Shown: positions 1 through 8,770, counted from the stretch's first letter. The stretch: 39,793 nucleotides of DNA from Balneolaceae bacterium (GCA_007134695.1 SLKI01000031.1:1-39793), one strand, 5' to 3'. Notes: generated from the letters alone by a model not told the origin. Numbers and translations: made by a program.

Positions 1-2
1 AT

Positions 3-2531
3 GGGCTAAGCGGAGAAAAAGTGTTCCGGATCGTCGATGCCGGCCCCGACGGAGTCTGGCTCGCAACAAACCGCGGAGTTACCATCTATCGTGATGGAGA
101 GCTCACCGCTATCACCGAAATCAAGGGAAGGCAGCTCCACTACGTTTTCGATATGATCCGCACCTCGGACGGCACAATCTGGATCGGGATGGAGAACGAC
201 GGAATTTTCCGATATGATGGTTCCGAATTTGAACATCTGACGCGGAGAGACGGGCTCGGAAGTCACTATATCTACGGTTTTTACGAGGATCTAGACCACA
301 ACGTCTGGATCGCTACGATGGATAACGGTGCACAGATCTACCGGGGTGATGCTTTCAGTTTTATCAATTCCCGAACCGGCCTCAATTCCGACGAAGTACT
401 TTCTGTCCATATTGATGCGGATGGGGTCAAATGGATCGGAACTGACCGAGGTTTAAACTCCTGGGATGGAGGGGAATTTCGCAGCTACCCGATTCCGGGA
501 ATCGAGGATCAGATCGAAAATATCTGGGATATTGTCGAGCTGCAAAATGGAAATCTGCTTCTTCTGCTGGAAGACAGCCGCATCATGGAGTTCGACGGAG
601 AGAGTTTTCGATCCTTTTCCGACCTGTATACCGGCCTGGATGAACTATACATCTACGACTTGTTTGTCGATTCGGAAGGCAGGCTCTGGATTGGCGCCGA
701 TACAGGCCTCTACCGGGCCGACAGTGAGGATGAGGTGGAACGGTTTACCCTGGAGGATGGGCTGGCCGGTAATGTGGTCTATCATCTCTATGAAGCGGAT
801 GACGGGTCGATCTGGGTGGGGACCATTGAGGGAGTAAGCAGGGTCATGGGGTCCGATGTCCAGTCGATCCGGGTAGAAGATGGGCTGGGCCACCACTCCG
901 TGAATTACATTCTGCAGGATCGTTTTGGAGATTTCTGGTTTGGCACCGGTGGTGGGGTCACCTGGTATCGACCGGGTGGTGACGAAACGGCAGAAGATGA
1001 TGCGGCAGATGGTGGTGCGGCAGATGATGATGTGGGAGAAGGTGATGCGGGAGAAGATGATGCGGGAGAAGGTGATGCGGGAGAAGGTGAGATCCGAAAC
1101 TTTGGTCGAAGCGACGGAATGGCGTTTGTTGAAACACTTTCTCTGCAGTTTGATGAGAATGATCAGCTCTGGCAGGGAACCAACGGCGGGATTCAGCGGC
1201 TCGACGTTGATAATTTTTGGCAGACGGGAGAGATGGATATTGTTCAATATCAGCTCTCTCACCGGGATATCGGTATTGAAATGACTCATAAAGCGGTAGC
1301 TACGAGCCCGAACTGCCTTTTGCTGTTTGGTACAATGCAAGGCCTGGTACAGATCGATCCCGCAAAGGTCGACCGGGCCTCTGAACCACCACGGATCGGC
1401 ATTGAAACGATCCTGTTGAATGGTGTCCCACTTTCCTGGAGCGACTACAGTGACAACCTGGAGTTTCGGCATGGAACTCTTCAGCTGCCGCCCGTTGAAT
1501 TTTCTTACGGGGAGAACACATGGAACTTTGCCTTCTCGTCCAGAGAGTTTCTGACGCCGGAGAGCGTCGAATACCGATATAAACTGCGAGGGTTCGACAC
1601 GCAATGGCGCGCGGTGACGCGGGAGAGAACAGCCGCTTATACCCGGCTTTCTCCGGGCGATTACGAATTTCTGGTGCAGGCTCGGGTCAAACAGGGCCCC
1701 TGGAGTCCCGAAGTGAGCTATACCTTTTCCGTTTTAGCTCCCTTCTGGCTTACAGGGTGGTTCTGGGGCCTGGTCATCCTGGTTGTGTCGGCGCTGGTTG
1801 TCGGGTTCATCCGCATCCGTCTGCAAATTCTGGAGAAGGGGAAGCTGCAGAAACTGGTCGACGAAAAGACCGAAGAGCTGCAGCGGGCGCTGAATGAAAA
1901 AGAGGTTCTGCTCAAAGAGGTTCACCACAGGGTAAAAAACAACCTGGCCGTTATTTATGGATTGCTGGATCTTCAGATGGGTACACTAAAGGATGAAGAG
2001 TCGAAATCTCAGCTGAAAGAGAGCCAGCTTCGTGTTAAGTCCATTGCGCTGATTCATGAAAAGATCTACGGCCACCAAAGCCTCGCCCACATCGACCTGC
2101 GCAAGTATCTTGACGATCTGATTGAAGCGATTGTCGGTTCAATACAGTCCGATTCTACAGATGTTGTGATTCGCACCGATGTAGATCCCATCCATTTGTC
2201 GCTCGATTACAGTGTTCCATGTGGACTGATTTTAAATGAATTGATTACCAACGCTTACCAGCACGCTTTTAACGGTCGCAAAGGGGGTGAGCTGAAGATC
2301 AAATTGAAAGAAGCCGGCCGGTGGATAGAGCTGGTTGTAGCCGATAATGGAAATGGTTTGCCGGAGGAGTATCGAGTGGAAGATTCCAACTCTCTCGGGC
2401 TTGTACTTGTGGATGCACTCACCGAGCAGCTCGAAGGAAATCTTCATATCGATTCGAATAAAAATGGAACCAGTTTTCGGGTAAAGTTTCCCCTGAAACG
2501 TAATGTAGAAAAAGGCTCTGAGAAGCAGTAA
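3..2531 (+). CDS. Propeller-type sensor histidine kinase (Reg_prop / Y_Y_Y / HisKA_2), 5' truncated by window edge
   Basis: Membrane sensor kinase missing its N-terminus: the frame is open from base 3 and already encodes a propeller-like GLSGEKVFRI before the first possible GTG at 21, so the true start lies outside. Numbering from 21 (836 aa), residues 1-460 carry repeated two-component-regulator propeller motifs (DGxxWIGT, GLY/GVS), normally a periplasmic ligand-binding beta-propeller. A Y_Y_Y domain spans about 498-562, one transmembrane helix about 575-598 and a short coiled coil about 600-625. The H-box EVHHRVKNNL puts the phosphorylated His at 635/636 and marks the HisKA_2/HWE-like class. 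HATPase motifs follow: NELITNAYQHAF near 738, DNGNGLP near 775 and SLGLVLV. No receiver or HTH is fused, so it must signal to a separate response regulator. An acidic pentapeptide repeat sits at 321-357. The ligand is unknown. Confidence 0.9.
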   Translation, partial: GLSGEKVFRIVDAGPDGVWLATNRGVTIYRDGELTAITEIKGRQLHYVFDMIRTSDGTIWIGMENDGIFRYDGSEFEHLTRRDGLGSHYIYGFYEDLDHNVWIATMDNGAQIYRGDAFSFINSRTGLNSDEVLSVHIDADGVKWIGTDRGLNSWDGGEFRSYPIPGIEDQIENIWDIVELQNGNLLLLLEDSRIMEFDGESFRSFSDLYTGLDELYIYDLFVDSEGRLWIGADTGLYRADSEDEVERFTLEDGLAGNVVYHLYEADDGSIWVGTIEGVSRVMGSDVQSIRVEDGLGHHSVNYILQDRFGDFWFGTGGGVTWYRPGGDETAEDDAADGGAADDDVGEGDAGEDDAGEGDAGEGEIRNFGRSDGMAFVETLSLQFDENDQLWQGTNGGIQRLDVDNFWQTGEMDIVQYQLSHRDIGIEMTHKAVATSPNCLLLFGTMQGLVQIDPAKVDRASEPPRIGIETILLNGVPLSWSDYSDNLEFRHGTLQLPPVEFSYGENTWNFAFSSREFLTPESVEYRYKLRGFDTQWRAVTRERTAAYTRLSPGDYEFLVQARVKQGPWSPEVSYTFSVLAPFWLTGWFWGLVILVVSALVVGFIRIRLQILEKGKLQKLVDEKTEELQRALNEKEVLLKEVHHRVKNNLAVIYGLLDLQMGTLKDEESKSQLKESQLRVKSIALIHEKIYGHQSLAHIDLRKYLDDLIEAIVGSIQSDSTDVVIRTDVDPIHLSLDYSVPCGLILNELITNAYQHAFNGRKGGELKIKLKEAGRWIELVVADNGNGLPEEYRVEDSNSLGLVLVDALTEQLEGNLHIDSNKNGTSFRVKFPLKRNVEKGSEKQ
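981..1091 (+). repeat. 15-bp coding minisatellite (acidic pentapeptide repeat)
   Basis: About seven 15-bp units start at 981, 996, 1011, 1026, 1041, 1056 and 1071, then a partial unit at 1086-1091. The last four full units are near-identical (consensus GRTGATGCGGGAGAA) and the first three are more diverged. The frame encodes DETAE, DDAAD, GGAAD, DDVGE, GDAGE, DDAGE, GDAGE. The unit length keeps the reading frame when copy number changes. Confidence 0.85.
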
Positions 2532-2554
2532 CCTGATAACAAAACGGCATACTT

Positions 2555-3928
2555 ATGAGACAGCAGAATTATACCGGTTTTCTCTTTGCTTTCCTGATAC
2601 CGGCCGTACTATTTCTTTTCCCTGCGGATCTTCATGCCCAGGCACCCGGGTACGCTGAACCCGCCATACTCGATATGCGTGAGCGGGCACAGGTGATCGA
2701 CCGCTGGCTGGAAGATCGCCTCGACAACCTGGTGCCGCAACTTATGGAGCGTGAAGAGATCGATATGTGGGTCCTGATCGCCCGTGAATACAATGAAGAT
2801 CCCGTGCTGCTGACAATGTTGCCGGCTACCTGGCAATCTTCCCGGCGGACCACGATTCTGATCTTCCATAAACCGGGTGAGGGGGAGCCTGTCGAACGCC
2901 TTGCAGTGGCCAGGTATAACATCGGTTTTTTTGAGACCGAGTGGGATCCGGATATGGAGCCCGATCAGTGGAAGCGTCTTGGTGAGGTGATCGCCGAACG
3001 TAATCCGCAAAAGATCGGGGTCAACTTTTCGGATGATTTTGCCCTTGCCGACGGAATCAGCCACACCGATTTCAGGAATCTGAGGAACAATCTCTCCCCG
3101 GAGCTGCAGGAACGAATTGTCTCGGCCGAACCGCTGGCGGTCGGATGGCTGGAGACCCGGACTCCGGAAGAGATAACCGTCTACCGTCAAATCAACCGAA
3201 TTGCCCACACGATCATCGCAGAAGGGCTGTCGGAAAAGGTGATCACTCCCGGGGTGACCACAACCGACGACGTACAGTGGTGGTTTCGTGAGCGAATCCG
3301 GGACCTCAACCTGACCACCTGGTTTCATCCGTCGGTTTCCGTTCAGCGAGCGGACGTAGACCCGGAGGGTTTTCTGGCGAACTTTTCCGAACGCCCTGCT
3401 GATAATGTCATCTTGCCGGGCGATCTGATCCACATGGATCTGGGGATCGAGTATCTGCGGCTGACCACCGATACTCAAAGGATGGCGTACGTATTCCGTC
3501 CTGGTGAGACCGAGGTGCCTCAAGGATTGCGGGAAGCTCTGAAGATCGGTAACCGCCTGCAGGATATTTTGACGAATGAGTTTATCACGGGGCGCACTGG
3601 CAATGAAATTCTGTTTGCTGCATTGGATCGGGCGGAGGAGGAGGGGATTAACGCCACGATCTACACTCATCCGCTGGGTTACCACGGCCACGGAGCCGGC
3701 CCCACCATCGGTCTTTGGGACCAGCAGGAGGGCGTGCCGGGGAAAGGGGATTATCCGCTCTATCCCAACACCGCTCACTCGATCGAGCTGAACGCCGAAG
3801 TCTATATTCCGGAGTGGGATCGGGAAATTTTGATCATGCTGGAGGAGGATGCCATCTTTGACGGGGAAACAGTAGAATATATCGACGGCAGGATGGAGGA
3901 GTTTTATACGATCCCGCGGCAGCCTTGA
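2555..3928 (+). CDS. Secreted M24-family metallopeptidase (Xaa-Pro aminopeptidase-like)
   Basis: Pita-bread-fold peptidase of 457 aa, probably cleaving N-terminal residues or Xaa-Pro bonds of peptides outside the cytoplasm. A hydrophobic N-terminal signal peptide ends near LHAQA (about residue 30). An N-terminal creatinase-like domain precedes the C-terminal catalytic domain. The five expected dinuclear-metal ligands are visible: Asp295 in HMDLG, Asp306 in TTDTQR, His372 in THPLGYHGHG, Glu411 in SIELNAE and Glu430/431 in LEEDAIF, so it is predicted active. It begins 23 bases after the kinase stop and could be co-transcribed with it. Exact substrate (dipeptide, Xaa-Pro or other) cannot be read from sequence. 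Confidence 0.87.
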   Translation: MRQQNYTGFLFAFLIPAVLFLFPADLHAQAPGYAEPAILDMRERAQVIDRWLEDRLDNLVPQLMEREEIDMWVLIAREYNEDPVLLTMLPATWQSSRRTTILIFHKPGEGEPVERLAVARYNIGFFETEWDPDMEPDQWKRLGEVIAERNPQKIGVNFSDDFALADGISHTDFRNLRNNLSPELQERIVSAEPLAVGWLETRTPEEITVYRQINRIAHTIIAEGLSEKVITPGVTTTDDVQWWFRERIRDLNLTTWFHPSVSVQRADVDPEGFLANFSERPADNVILPGDLIHMDLGIEYLRLTTDTQRMAYVFRPGETEVPQGLREALKIGNRLQDILTNEFITGRTGNEILFAALDRAEEEGINATIYTHPLGYHGHGAGPTIGLWDQQEGVPGKGDYPLYPNTAHSIELNAEVYIPEWDREILIMLEEDAIFDGETVEYIDGRMEEFYTIPRQP

Positions 3929-3971
3929 GGCGGGCTAAATTGTTCGATCAATTAAAACCGAACATACATTA

Positions 3972-3994
3972 AAAACCTTTGATTTTAAGGTTTT
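3972..3994 (+). terminator. Possible weak terminator hairpin after the M24 peptidase
   Basis: An 8-bp inverted repeat (AAAACCTT at 3972-3979 and AAGGTTTT at 3987-3994, 7-base loop) ends in four T. A second short GC-rich hairpin (TGCCGG/CCGGCA, 3994-4009) follows without a T-run. The first stem is AT-rich, so termination is tentative. Confidence 0.3.
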
Positions 3995-4052
3995 GCCGGA
4001 GATCCGGCATTAATGCGGAGAAGTTGGTATTTAGCAGTGAGAGGGGGATCGT

Positions 4053-4871
4053 ATGGAGGCTCCCGTTATTTTAACTCAACCATTGCATTCATTCGAGCTT
4101 ATGAAAGTAACCGTTTGTGAATTACCCGATGCAACCAACGAATTGGAAAATGATTGGAGGCGTCTTGTTGAGCATCTCCGGCAGGCCGAAAGTGACCTGG
4201 TTTTACTGCCCGAAATGCCATTTTATCCCTGGTTTGCACAGGCATCTGATGATAGTGAACAGGAGTGGCAAAAAGCGGTGGAGGCGCACGATCTGTGGCA
4301 GAAGCGCCTTGAAGAGCTGACTCCGGCAAGGGTGATGGGGTCGAGGCCGGTTACGATAAATGGGCAAAGGCTGAATGAAGGGTTTGTGTGGAGCTCAACT
4401 GATGGATATACCCCCGTTCACCATAAATACTACCTGCCCGACGAAAAGTGGTTTTGGGAAGGTTCATGGTATGAGCAGGGAGCAGATCACTTCGAACTTT
4501 GCCAGGTTCAGGATGCGGAGGCCGGGTTTTTGATCTGCACCGAACTTTGGGCTATGGATCGTGCCAGAGATTACGGAAAGAAGGGGGCTCACCTGGTTGT
4601 GACGCCTCGTGCCACCGAATTGGCTACGGCCGATAAATGGCTGACCGGCGGACGTGTTGCTGCGATTAGCGCCGGAGCATTTCATCTCTCCTCCAACCGG
4701 AGCGGAACAGACAAAACCGGTGAGTTTCAATTCGGTGGGCAGGGGTGGATCTCCGACCCCGACGGCAGAGTGCTCGGTAAAACCACTTCCGAAGATCCGT
4801 TTATTACGAAGGAGATAGACCTTGCCATCGCAAAAAAAGCAAAGACCACCTATCCGAGATACGTATTTTAG
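4053..4871 (+). CDS. Carbon-nitrogen hydrolase (nitrilase superfamily amidase)
   Basis: Cytoplasmic C-N hydrolase of 272 aa, expected to hydrolyse an amide, N-carbamoyl or nitrile bond. The Glu-Lys-Cys triad is visible: Glu54 in LLPEMPF, Lys125 in HHKYYLPDE and Cys162 in FLICTELW. Length matches single-domain nitrilases. The start is uncertain. ATG at 4053 follows a purine-rich AGAGGGGG at 4040-4047, but the family N-terminus (MKVTVCELPD) begins at the ATG at 4101, which has no clear ribosome-binding site. It is apparently monocistronic and its stop lies 7 bases from the stop of the convergent gene. The substrate cannot be assigned; no amino-acid or cofactor pathway gene adjoins it. Confidence 0.85.
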   Translation: MEAPVILTQPLHSFELMKVTVCELPDATNELENDWRRLVEHLRQAESDLVLLPEMPFYPWFAQASDDSEQEWQKAVEAHDLWQKRLEELTPARVMGSRPVTINGQRLNEGFVWSSTDGYTPVHHKYYLPDEKWFWEGSWYEQGADHFELCQVQDAEAGFLICTELWAMDRARDYGKKGAHLVVTPRATELATADKWLTGGRVAAISAGAFHLSSNRSGTDKTGEFQFGGQGWISDPDGRVLGKTTSEDPFITKEIDLAIAKKAKTTYPRYVF

Positions 4872-4878
4872 GCTCCCC

Positions 4879-5982
4879 CTACCGGAAGCTTAACCCGACC
4901 CCCACATTCAGGTTGTTGTAACGAGCCAAGGTGTAGGATGCGGAGATCGTGACGACGGCAAGGCGAATCCGCAACCCGGCCAGGCCCTGGAAATGGGTGC
5001 CGGTTTGCAGGCTAATATCGATCGGCTCTTCCACCGAATCGATTCGCATCACAGGACCGCCGGGTTCATACTCCTCCGGCTCAAGCGGTGTCACGATAGG
5101 GTAGGCGCCGGTTGACGTCACCGTCGTCAGCGAACGCTGGACGCCTACTCCGGCAAACAAAGTGATAATAGGAAACTGACGGCCAACCAGCAGATTGCCG
5201 GTAAATCCGTCCGAGATTAGTTCCAGGCCCTGTCCATCCCAGTGAACATCCGGGTAGGGGTTTGCGATCTCCGGCCCTTCATCCGGCTCAACGTCAAAGT
5301 CGGATCTCATGGTGATGCGTGTGTAACCAAGCTGAATCGACAGGTCAACAGGGATGGCATCGAAATAGTCGATCCACTGGTCGAGCCCATGCTTGATACC
5401 CAGCCCCCACATCCCGATTCTGAATTCACCATCCTCATCACCAAATCGCATGGATGGGAAGAAGCGGAAGGATAGGTCGGTCTGCTGAACAAGACCTACG
5501 GTCAGCTGAGCCATCGGAGAGGGTACGAACGCAATACCGGCACCCTCCGGCATATCAAATGAAAAGAGTTCCTCATCCTGCCCGGTCTCCGGATTGAAAA
5601 ATCGTTTTCCGACTCTGGCTCTCGAGGCCTCTTCACCGAAGGCTGTAGGTGTAACAGTCGGCCCGCCCAGGTGTTCCAGCTCCTGAAGGGCAAGGCTAGT
5701 GATATCAAATGATCGGTCCGCATCGGGTACAAAGGAGAGCGAAGCCGATACGCGAAGGTCAAAACCAAATTTGCCATACGGTTTGGCGCTGTTGACCCAT
5801 CCGGAATTGAGGCCGGCGCCAAAGCCGCTGCCGAACGGTTTCAGGTACTCGCTCATCAGAAGGTTGGCATCATGAGCGCCGCCTCTGAGGATATCACCTG
5901 CATCATCCAGCTGCGCCAGCGTTTTGGATGGCAGGGCAACCAGCAGAGCAAGAGCAATCAGGGATAGATAGATTCTTTTCAT
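4879..5982 (-). CDS. Putative outer-membrane beta-barrel protein (DUF6588-like)
   Basis: Exported 367-aa protein with a clear signal peptide (hydrophobic ALALLVALPS, cleavage near LAQ, about residue 24). The rest is rich in alternating hydrophobic/aromatic strands and Gly/Ser turns, and ends in VGVGLSFR, a terminal aromatic-containing strand typical of outer-membrane barrels. The early segment EYLKPFGSGFGAGLNSGW resembles the DUF6588 family seen in Bacteroidota, as I recall it; this family call is from memory and not checked. Molecular function is unknown. Transcribed alone, divergent from the sulfur operon, across a 306-base gap. Confidence 0.65.
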   Translation of the reverse strand: MKRIYLSLIALALLVALPSKTLAQLDDAGDILRGGAHDANLLMSEYLKPFGSGFGAGLNSGWVNSAKPYGKFGFDLRVSASLSFVPDADRSFDITSLALQELEHLGGPTVTPTAFGEEASRARVGKRFFNPETGQDEELFSFDMPEGAGIAFVPSPMAQLTVGLVQQTDLSFRFFPSMRFGDEDGEFRIGMWGLGIKHGLDQWIDYFDAIPVDLSIQLGYTRITMRSDFDVEPDEGPEIANPYPDVHWDGQGLELISDGFTGNLLVGRQFPIITLFAGVGVQRSLTTVTSTGAYPIVTPLEPEEYEPGGPVMRIDSVEEPIDISLQTGTHFQGLAGLRIRLAVVTISASYTLARYNNLNVGVGLSFR

Positions 5983-6106
5983 ACGTTCCCGGTTTGTTAT
6001 GGCCGAATCTCAATATAGCCGGATAAAAGTTACGTTGGTGTAGTCCATCGTTTTATGTAGGTGTAGTAGTTCTTCTTACAGAAATATCTAGCTCGGGTTT
6101 CCAGTC

Positions 6107-6136
6107 AAAGTGTAAAACTGTAAAGTGTAAAAACTG
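6107..6136. repeat. Paired direct repeat, candidate operator
   Basis: AAAGTGTAAAACTG (6107-6120) recurs as AAAGTGTAAAAACTG (6122-6136), separated by one base, so the two copies are 15 bases apart in register. They lie about 65 bases upstream of the -35 element of the sulfur operon promoter. The spacing would suit binding of two protein protomers on nearby DNA faces; the bound factor is unknown. Confidence 0.45.
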
Positions 6137-6201
6137 CAGGGCCTTCCTTTACTGAGAGTATCGCTATTAATTGGAAAGAAAAGCCGGTGAACCAACTTGT
6201 A

Positions 6202-6230
6202 TTGACATGTAATATCATTTGTTGTATCTT
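6202..6230 (+). promoter_or_regulatory. Sigma70-like promoter for the sulfur operon
   Basis: TTGACA at 6202-6207 is a perfect -35 hexamer. A 17-base spacer leads to TATCTT at 6225-6230 (four of six to TATAAT). The start codon of the first YeeE gene is 58 bases downstream. The -10 region (TATCTTG) also nearly fits the Bacteroidota-type TAnnTTTG box. Confidence 0.55.
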
Positions 6231-6288
6231 GTCTGCAGATCAATTCAAAACGAACAGTTTTTAACATCAAAAATCATAAATCAGAACC

Positions 6289-6849
6289 ATGTTTGAATTT
6301 CTATATGAACCCTGGCCCTGGTATGTAGCGGGGCCCATTATCGGCCTTCTTGTGCCGCTGCTTTTATTTGTAGGAGGCAAGAAGTTTGGATTCTCTTCCA
6401 ATCTGCGTCATATGTGTACAGCCTGCAATATCAGCAAGGCCAATTACTTTAACTACGACTGGAAGGAGGATGGCCGGTGGAACCTGACGATGCTGATTGG
6501 CACAATTACAGGCGGTTTTCTGGGCGGATATGTGTTTGCCAACCCCGAGCCGATCCAGCTGGCAGCATCCACCATTGAAGACCTGAGAGCCCTGGGTATT
6601 CAGGATTTTATGGGACTTGTCCCCGATGACTTTTTCACCTGGGGAGCACTGGGTTCGTTTCCGGGCATCCTCATATTGACGCTCGGCGGATTCCTGGTCG
6701 GTTTCGGAGCCCGGTACGCCGGAGGGTGTACATCAGGCCATGCCATCTCCGGTCTTTCCGATCTCCAGCTTGCTTCGCTGATCGCCGTGATCGGATTTTT
6801 TATCGGCGGGCTGATCATGACCTGGCTGATCTATCCAATTATCGTATAA
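6289..6849 (+). CDS. YeeE/YedE-family sulfur transporter, N-terminal-half subunit
   Basis: Polytopic inner-membrane protein of 186 aa with about five hydrophobic segments. The signature [20 protein letters not shown] (Cys147) is diagnostic of the YeeE/YedE (DUF395) family, whose studied members import thiosulfate through conserved cysteines. Cys43 and Cys46 form an extra CxxC near the cytoplasmic side. Full-length YeeE has about 350 residues, so this half and the next gene probably assemble into one channel. First gene of a four-gene operon and 32 bases ahead of the second half. The transported species (thiosulfate, sulfide, polysulfide or other sulfane sulfur) is inferred from family and context only. 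Confidence 0.85.
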   Translation: MFEFLYEPWPWYVAGPIIGLLVPLLLFVGGKKFGFSSNLRHMCTACNISKANYFNYDWKEDGRWNLTMLIGTITGGFLGGYVFANPEPIQLAASTIEDLRALGIQDFMGLVPDDFFTWGALGSFPGILILTLGGFLVGFGARYAGGCTSGHAISGLSDLQLASLIAVIGFFIGGLIMTWLIYPIIV

Positions 6850-6881
6850 AACCTTAACGAATTACAAGAGTATAGAGAAAG

Positions 6882-7307
6882 ATGAAATTCACAGAATACC
6901 TTAAATATTTTCTCATCGGCACCGGGTTCGGTTTTATCCTGGTGAAGTCCGAAGTGGTTTCCTGGTTCAGAATTCAGGAGATGTTCCGGTTCGATTCCAT
7001 TCATATGTACGGGATTATCGGGTTGGCAATTCTGGTAGGAGTAATCTCCATTCAGCTTATCAAGCGATGGAACATGAAGGATGCGTATGGAAACCCGATC
7101 ACCATCCCGCCAAAAGACGTATCGCAAGTTAAACGCTATATCATCGGCGGCTCGCTTTTCGGGTTGGGCTGGGCGATGCTTGGAGCCTGTCCGGGGCCGA
7201 TGTTTGCGCTGCTTGGAAGCGGGCTTACGGTGATGATCGTCCCGATTCTTGCGGCACTTGCGGGTACGCTGGCCTACGGCGTTCTGCGTGAACGTTTACC
7301 TCATTAA
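6882..7307 (+). CDS. YeeE/YedE-family sulfur transporter, second-half subunit (DUF6691-like)
   Basis: Inner-membrane protein of 141 aa with about four hydrophobic helices. The motif GWAMLGACPGPMFALLGSG (Cys103) is the second-half counterpart of the YeeE cysteine motif. Short paired YeeE proteins like this commonly sit beside a persulfide dioxygenase-rhodanese gene, as here. It probably forms a heteromer with the preceding subunit to pass sulfane sulfur or thiosulfate into the cell. A purine-rich GAGAAAG at 6874-6880 sits close before the ATG. A 47-base gap separates it from the dioxygenase gene. Confidence 0.82.
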   Translation: MKFTEYLKYFLIGTGFGFILVKSEVVSWFRIQEMFRFDSIHMYGIIGLAILVGVISIQLIKRWNMKDAYGNPITIPPKDVSQVKRYIIGGSLFGLGWAMLGACPGPMFALLGSGLTVMIVPILAALAGTLAYGVLRERLPH

Positions 7308-7354
7308 CGAACTTATAAAAGTAAAAAAACAACAATCAAACAGGAGTAAGAACT

Positions 7355-8770
7355 ATGTATTTCAAACAATTCTTTGACGACAAACTGGCCCAGTACGCCT
7401 ACTTGATCGGCTGCCAGGCCAACGGAACAGCCGTGGTGATCGACCCGATGCGGGATATCGATCAATATATCGACGAAGCGGCCAAACAGAACATGACGAT
7501 CGTCGCAGCTGCAGACACTCACATTCATGCCGACTATATTTCCGGCCTTCGTGAGTTTGCCGAGCGAGGCGTTAAAGTGTACGCCTCAGATGAGGGAGAC
7601 GCCGACTGGAAGTATGAGTGGTTGATCGGCAGCGACTACGATTACGAACTGATGAAAGATGGCGATGAGTTCAAGATCGGCAATATCACCGTTAAAGCGT
7701 GGCACACACCGGGTCATACACCGGAGCACCTCAGCTTTCTGGTGACCGACGGAGCTGCCGCCGATGAGCCTCTGGGAGTTGCAACCGGCGACTTTGTGTT
7801 TGTCGGTGATGTGGGTCGTCCGGACCTGCTTGAGTCGGCCGCCGGAGTGGAAAATGTGATGGAGCCCTCGGCACGTACTCTCTATGGATCTGTAGAGAAA
7901 TTCAAGAGCATGCCGGAATATATGCAGATCTGGCCGGGCCATGGCGCCGGAAGCGCATGCGGTAAAGCGCTGGGTGCCGTGCCGGATTCAACCGTCGGCT
8001 ATGAGCTGCGCTACAACAATTCACTGAAAGCGGCTTCCTCCGAAGATGAGTTTGTTCAATTTATCCTGGAGGGACAGCCGGAGCCTCCGCTCTATTTTGC
8101 CCGGATGAAGCGGGACAACAAGATCGGCCCTGCTCTGATCGGTGGACTGCCTCAGCCAAAGCGGCTTACGATCCGAGAACTGACCAACTCGATCGGCAAA
8201 GAGGGACGGGTTGTCCTCGACACCCGGGAACGCGACCAGTATGCTGCAGGGCACCTGCCCGGTTCGCTGCTGTCGCCCCTGAACAAGCAGTTCAACACAG
8301 TGGCCGGCTCCTACATCACCGAAGAGGAGGAGATCGTGTTGATCGTGGAGGAGCACCAGGTGAAGGAAGCTGTGCGGGATCTCTATCGCATCGGCCTCGA
8401 CAAGGTTGCAGGGTACGCCACACCCAGAGATCTGCAGGTGTACAAAAACCAGGGTGGCGAAATGGAAACGCTCGAAGTGGTTACGTTTGATGCGGTCGAT
8501 CGGGCCACCGAAAATGAACTGACCGTAGATGTGAGAGCGGCGAGTGAATTTGGCACCGGCCACATTGAGGGCGCTGTCAACATTGCCCATACCCGCATGC
8601 TGGTTCGGAAGGATGAGCTGCCAAAAGATAAAAAGCTGCTGGTCCATTGCCAGTCTGGCGGACGATCGGCTGTTGCAGCTGCGCTTCTGAATCGCGAAGG
8701 TTATGAGGCAGCCCTGATCGAAGATGAGATCGGCAAATATCTGGAGAAAAAGGCAGACGCTGTTGCATAA
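7355..8770 (+). CDS. Persulfide dioxygenase (MBL fold) fused to two rhodanese domains
   Basis: Cytoplasmic 471-aa enzyme expected to oxidise persulfides to sulfite and exchange sulfane sulfur. The N-terminal metallo-beta-lactamase domain has THIHADY (His56, His58, Asp60), His117 in HTPGHTPEH, Asp152 in GDVGRPD and His196 in WPGHGAG. Tyr61 replaces the usual second-site His, which fits the mononuclear-iron ETHE1/CstB type rather than dinuclear-zinc glyoxalase II. Rhodanese domain 1 (about 265-360) has IVEEHQ where the Cys loop belongs, so it is probably non-catalytic. Domain 2 (about 375-465) keeps Cys432 in VHCQSGGRS. A ribosome-binding AGGAG lies at 7341-7345. The architecture resembles CstB-like enzymes; whether it yields sulfite or thiosulfate is not decided by sequence. 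Confidence 0.9.
   Translation: MYFKQFFDDKLAQYAYLIGCQANGTAVVIDPMRDIDQYIDEAAKQNMTIVAAADTHIHADYISGLREFAERGVKVYASDEGDADWKYEWLIGSDYDYELMKDGDEFKIGNITVKAWHTPGHTPEHLSFLVTDGAAADEPLGVATGDFVFVGDVGRPDLLESAAGVENVMEPSARTLYGSVEKFKSMPEYMQIWPGHGAGSACGKALGAVPDSTVGYELRYNNSLKAASSEDEFVQFILEGQPEPPLYFARMKRDNKIGPALIGGLPQPKRLTIRELTNSIGKEGRVVLDTRERDQYAAGHLPGSLLSPLNKQFNTVAGSYITEEEEIVLIVEEHQVKEAVRDLYRIGLDKVAGYATPRDLQVYKNQGGEMETLEVVTFDAVDRATENELTVDVRAASEFGTGHIEGAVNIAHTRMLVRKDELPKDKKLLVHCQSGGRSAVAAALLNREGYEAALIEDEIGKYLEKKADAVA

Larger units (their letters stand above)
5983..6288. promoter_or_regulatory. Divergent intergenic region upstream of the sulfur operon
   Basis: 306 bases without a credible gene, between the minus-strand barrel-like gene and the plus-strand YeeE operon. 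It holds a paired direct repeat at 6107-6136 and a sigma70-like promoter at 6202-6230, listed separately. No riboswitch-like fold or transcription-factor gene is seen here. Confidence 0.6.

Noticed and set aside
645-1604. Long open frame (319 codons) antisense to the sensor kinase
   Set aside because: It runs opposite clear propeller and Y_Y_Y codons, and its product has low-complexity TTF/IIF runs from the minisatellite read backwards.
2609-3778. 389-codon open frame antisense to the M24 peptidase
   Set aside because: The plus strand carries complete metal-ligand motifs and a signal peptide. The antisense product shows no recognisable domain.
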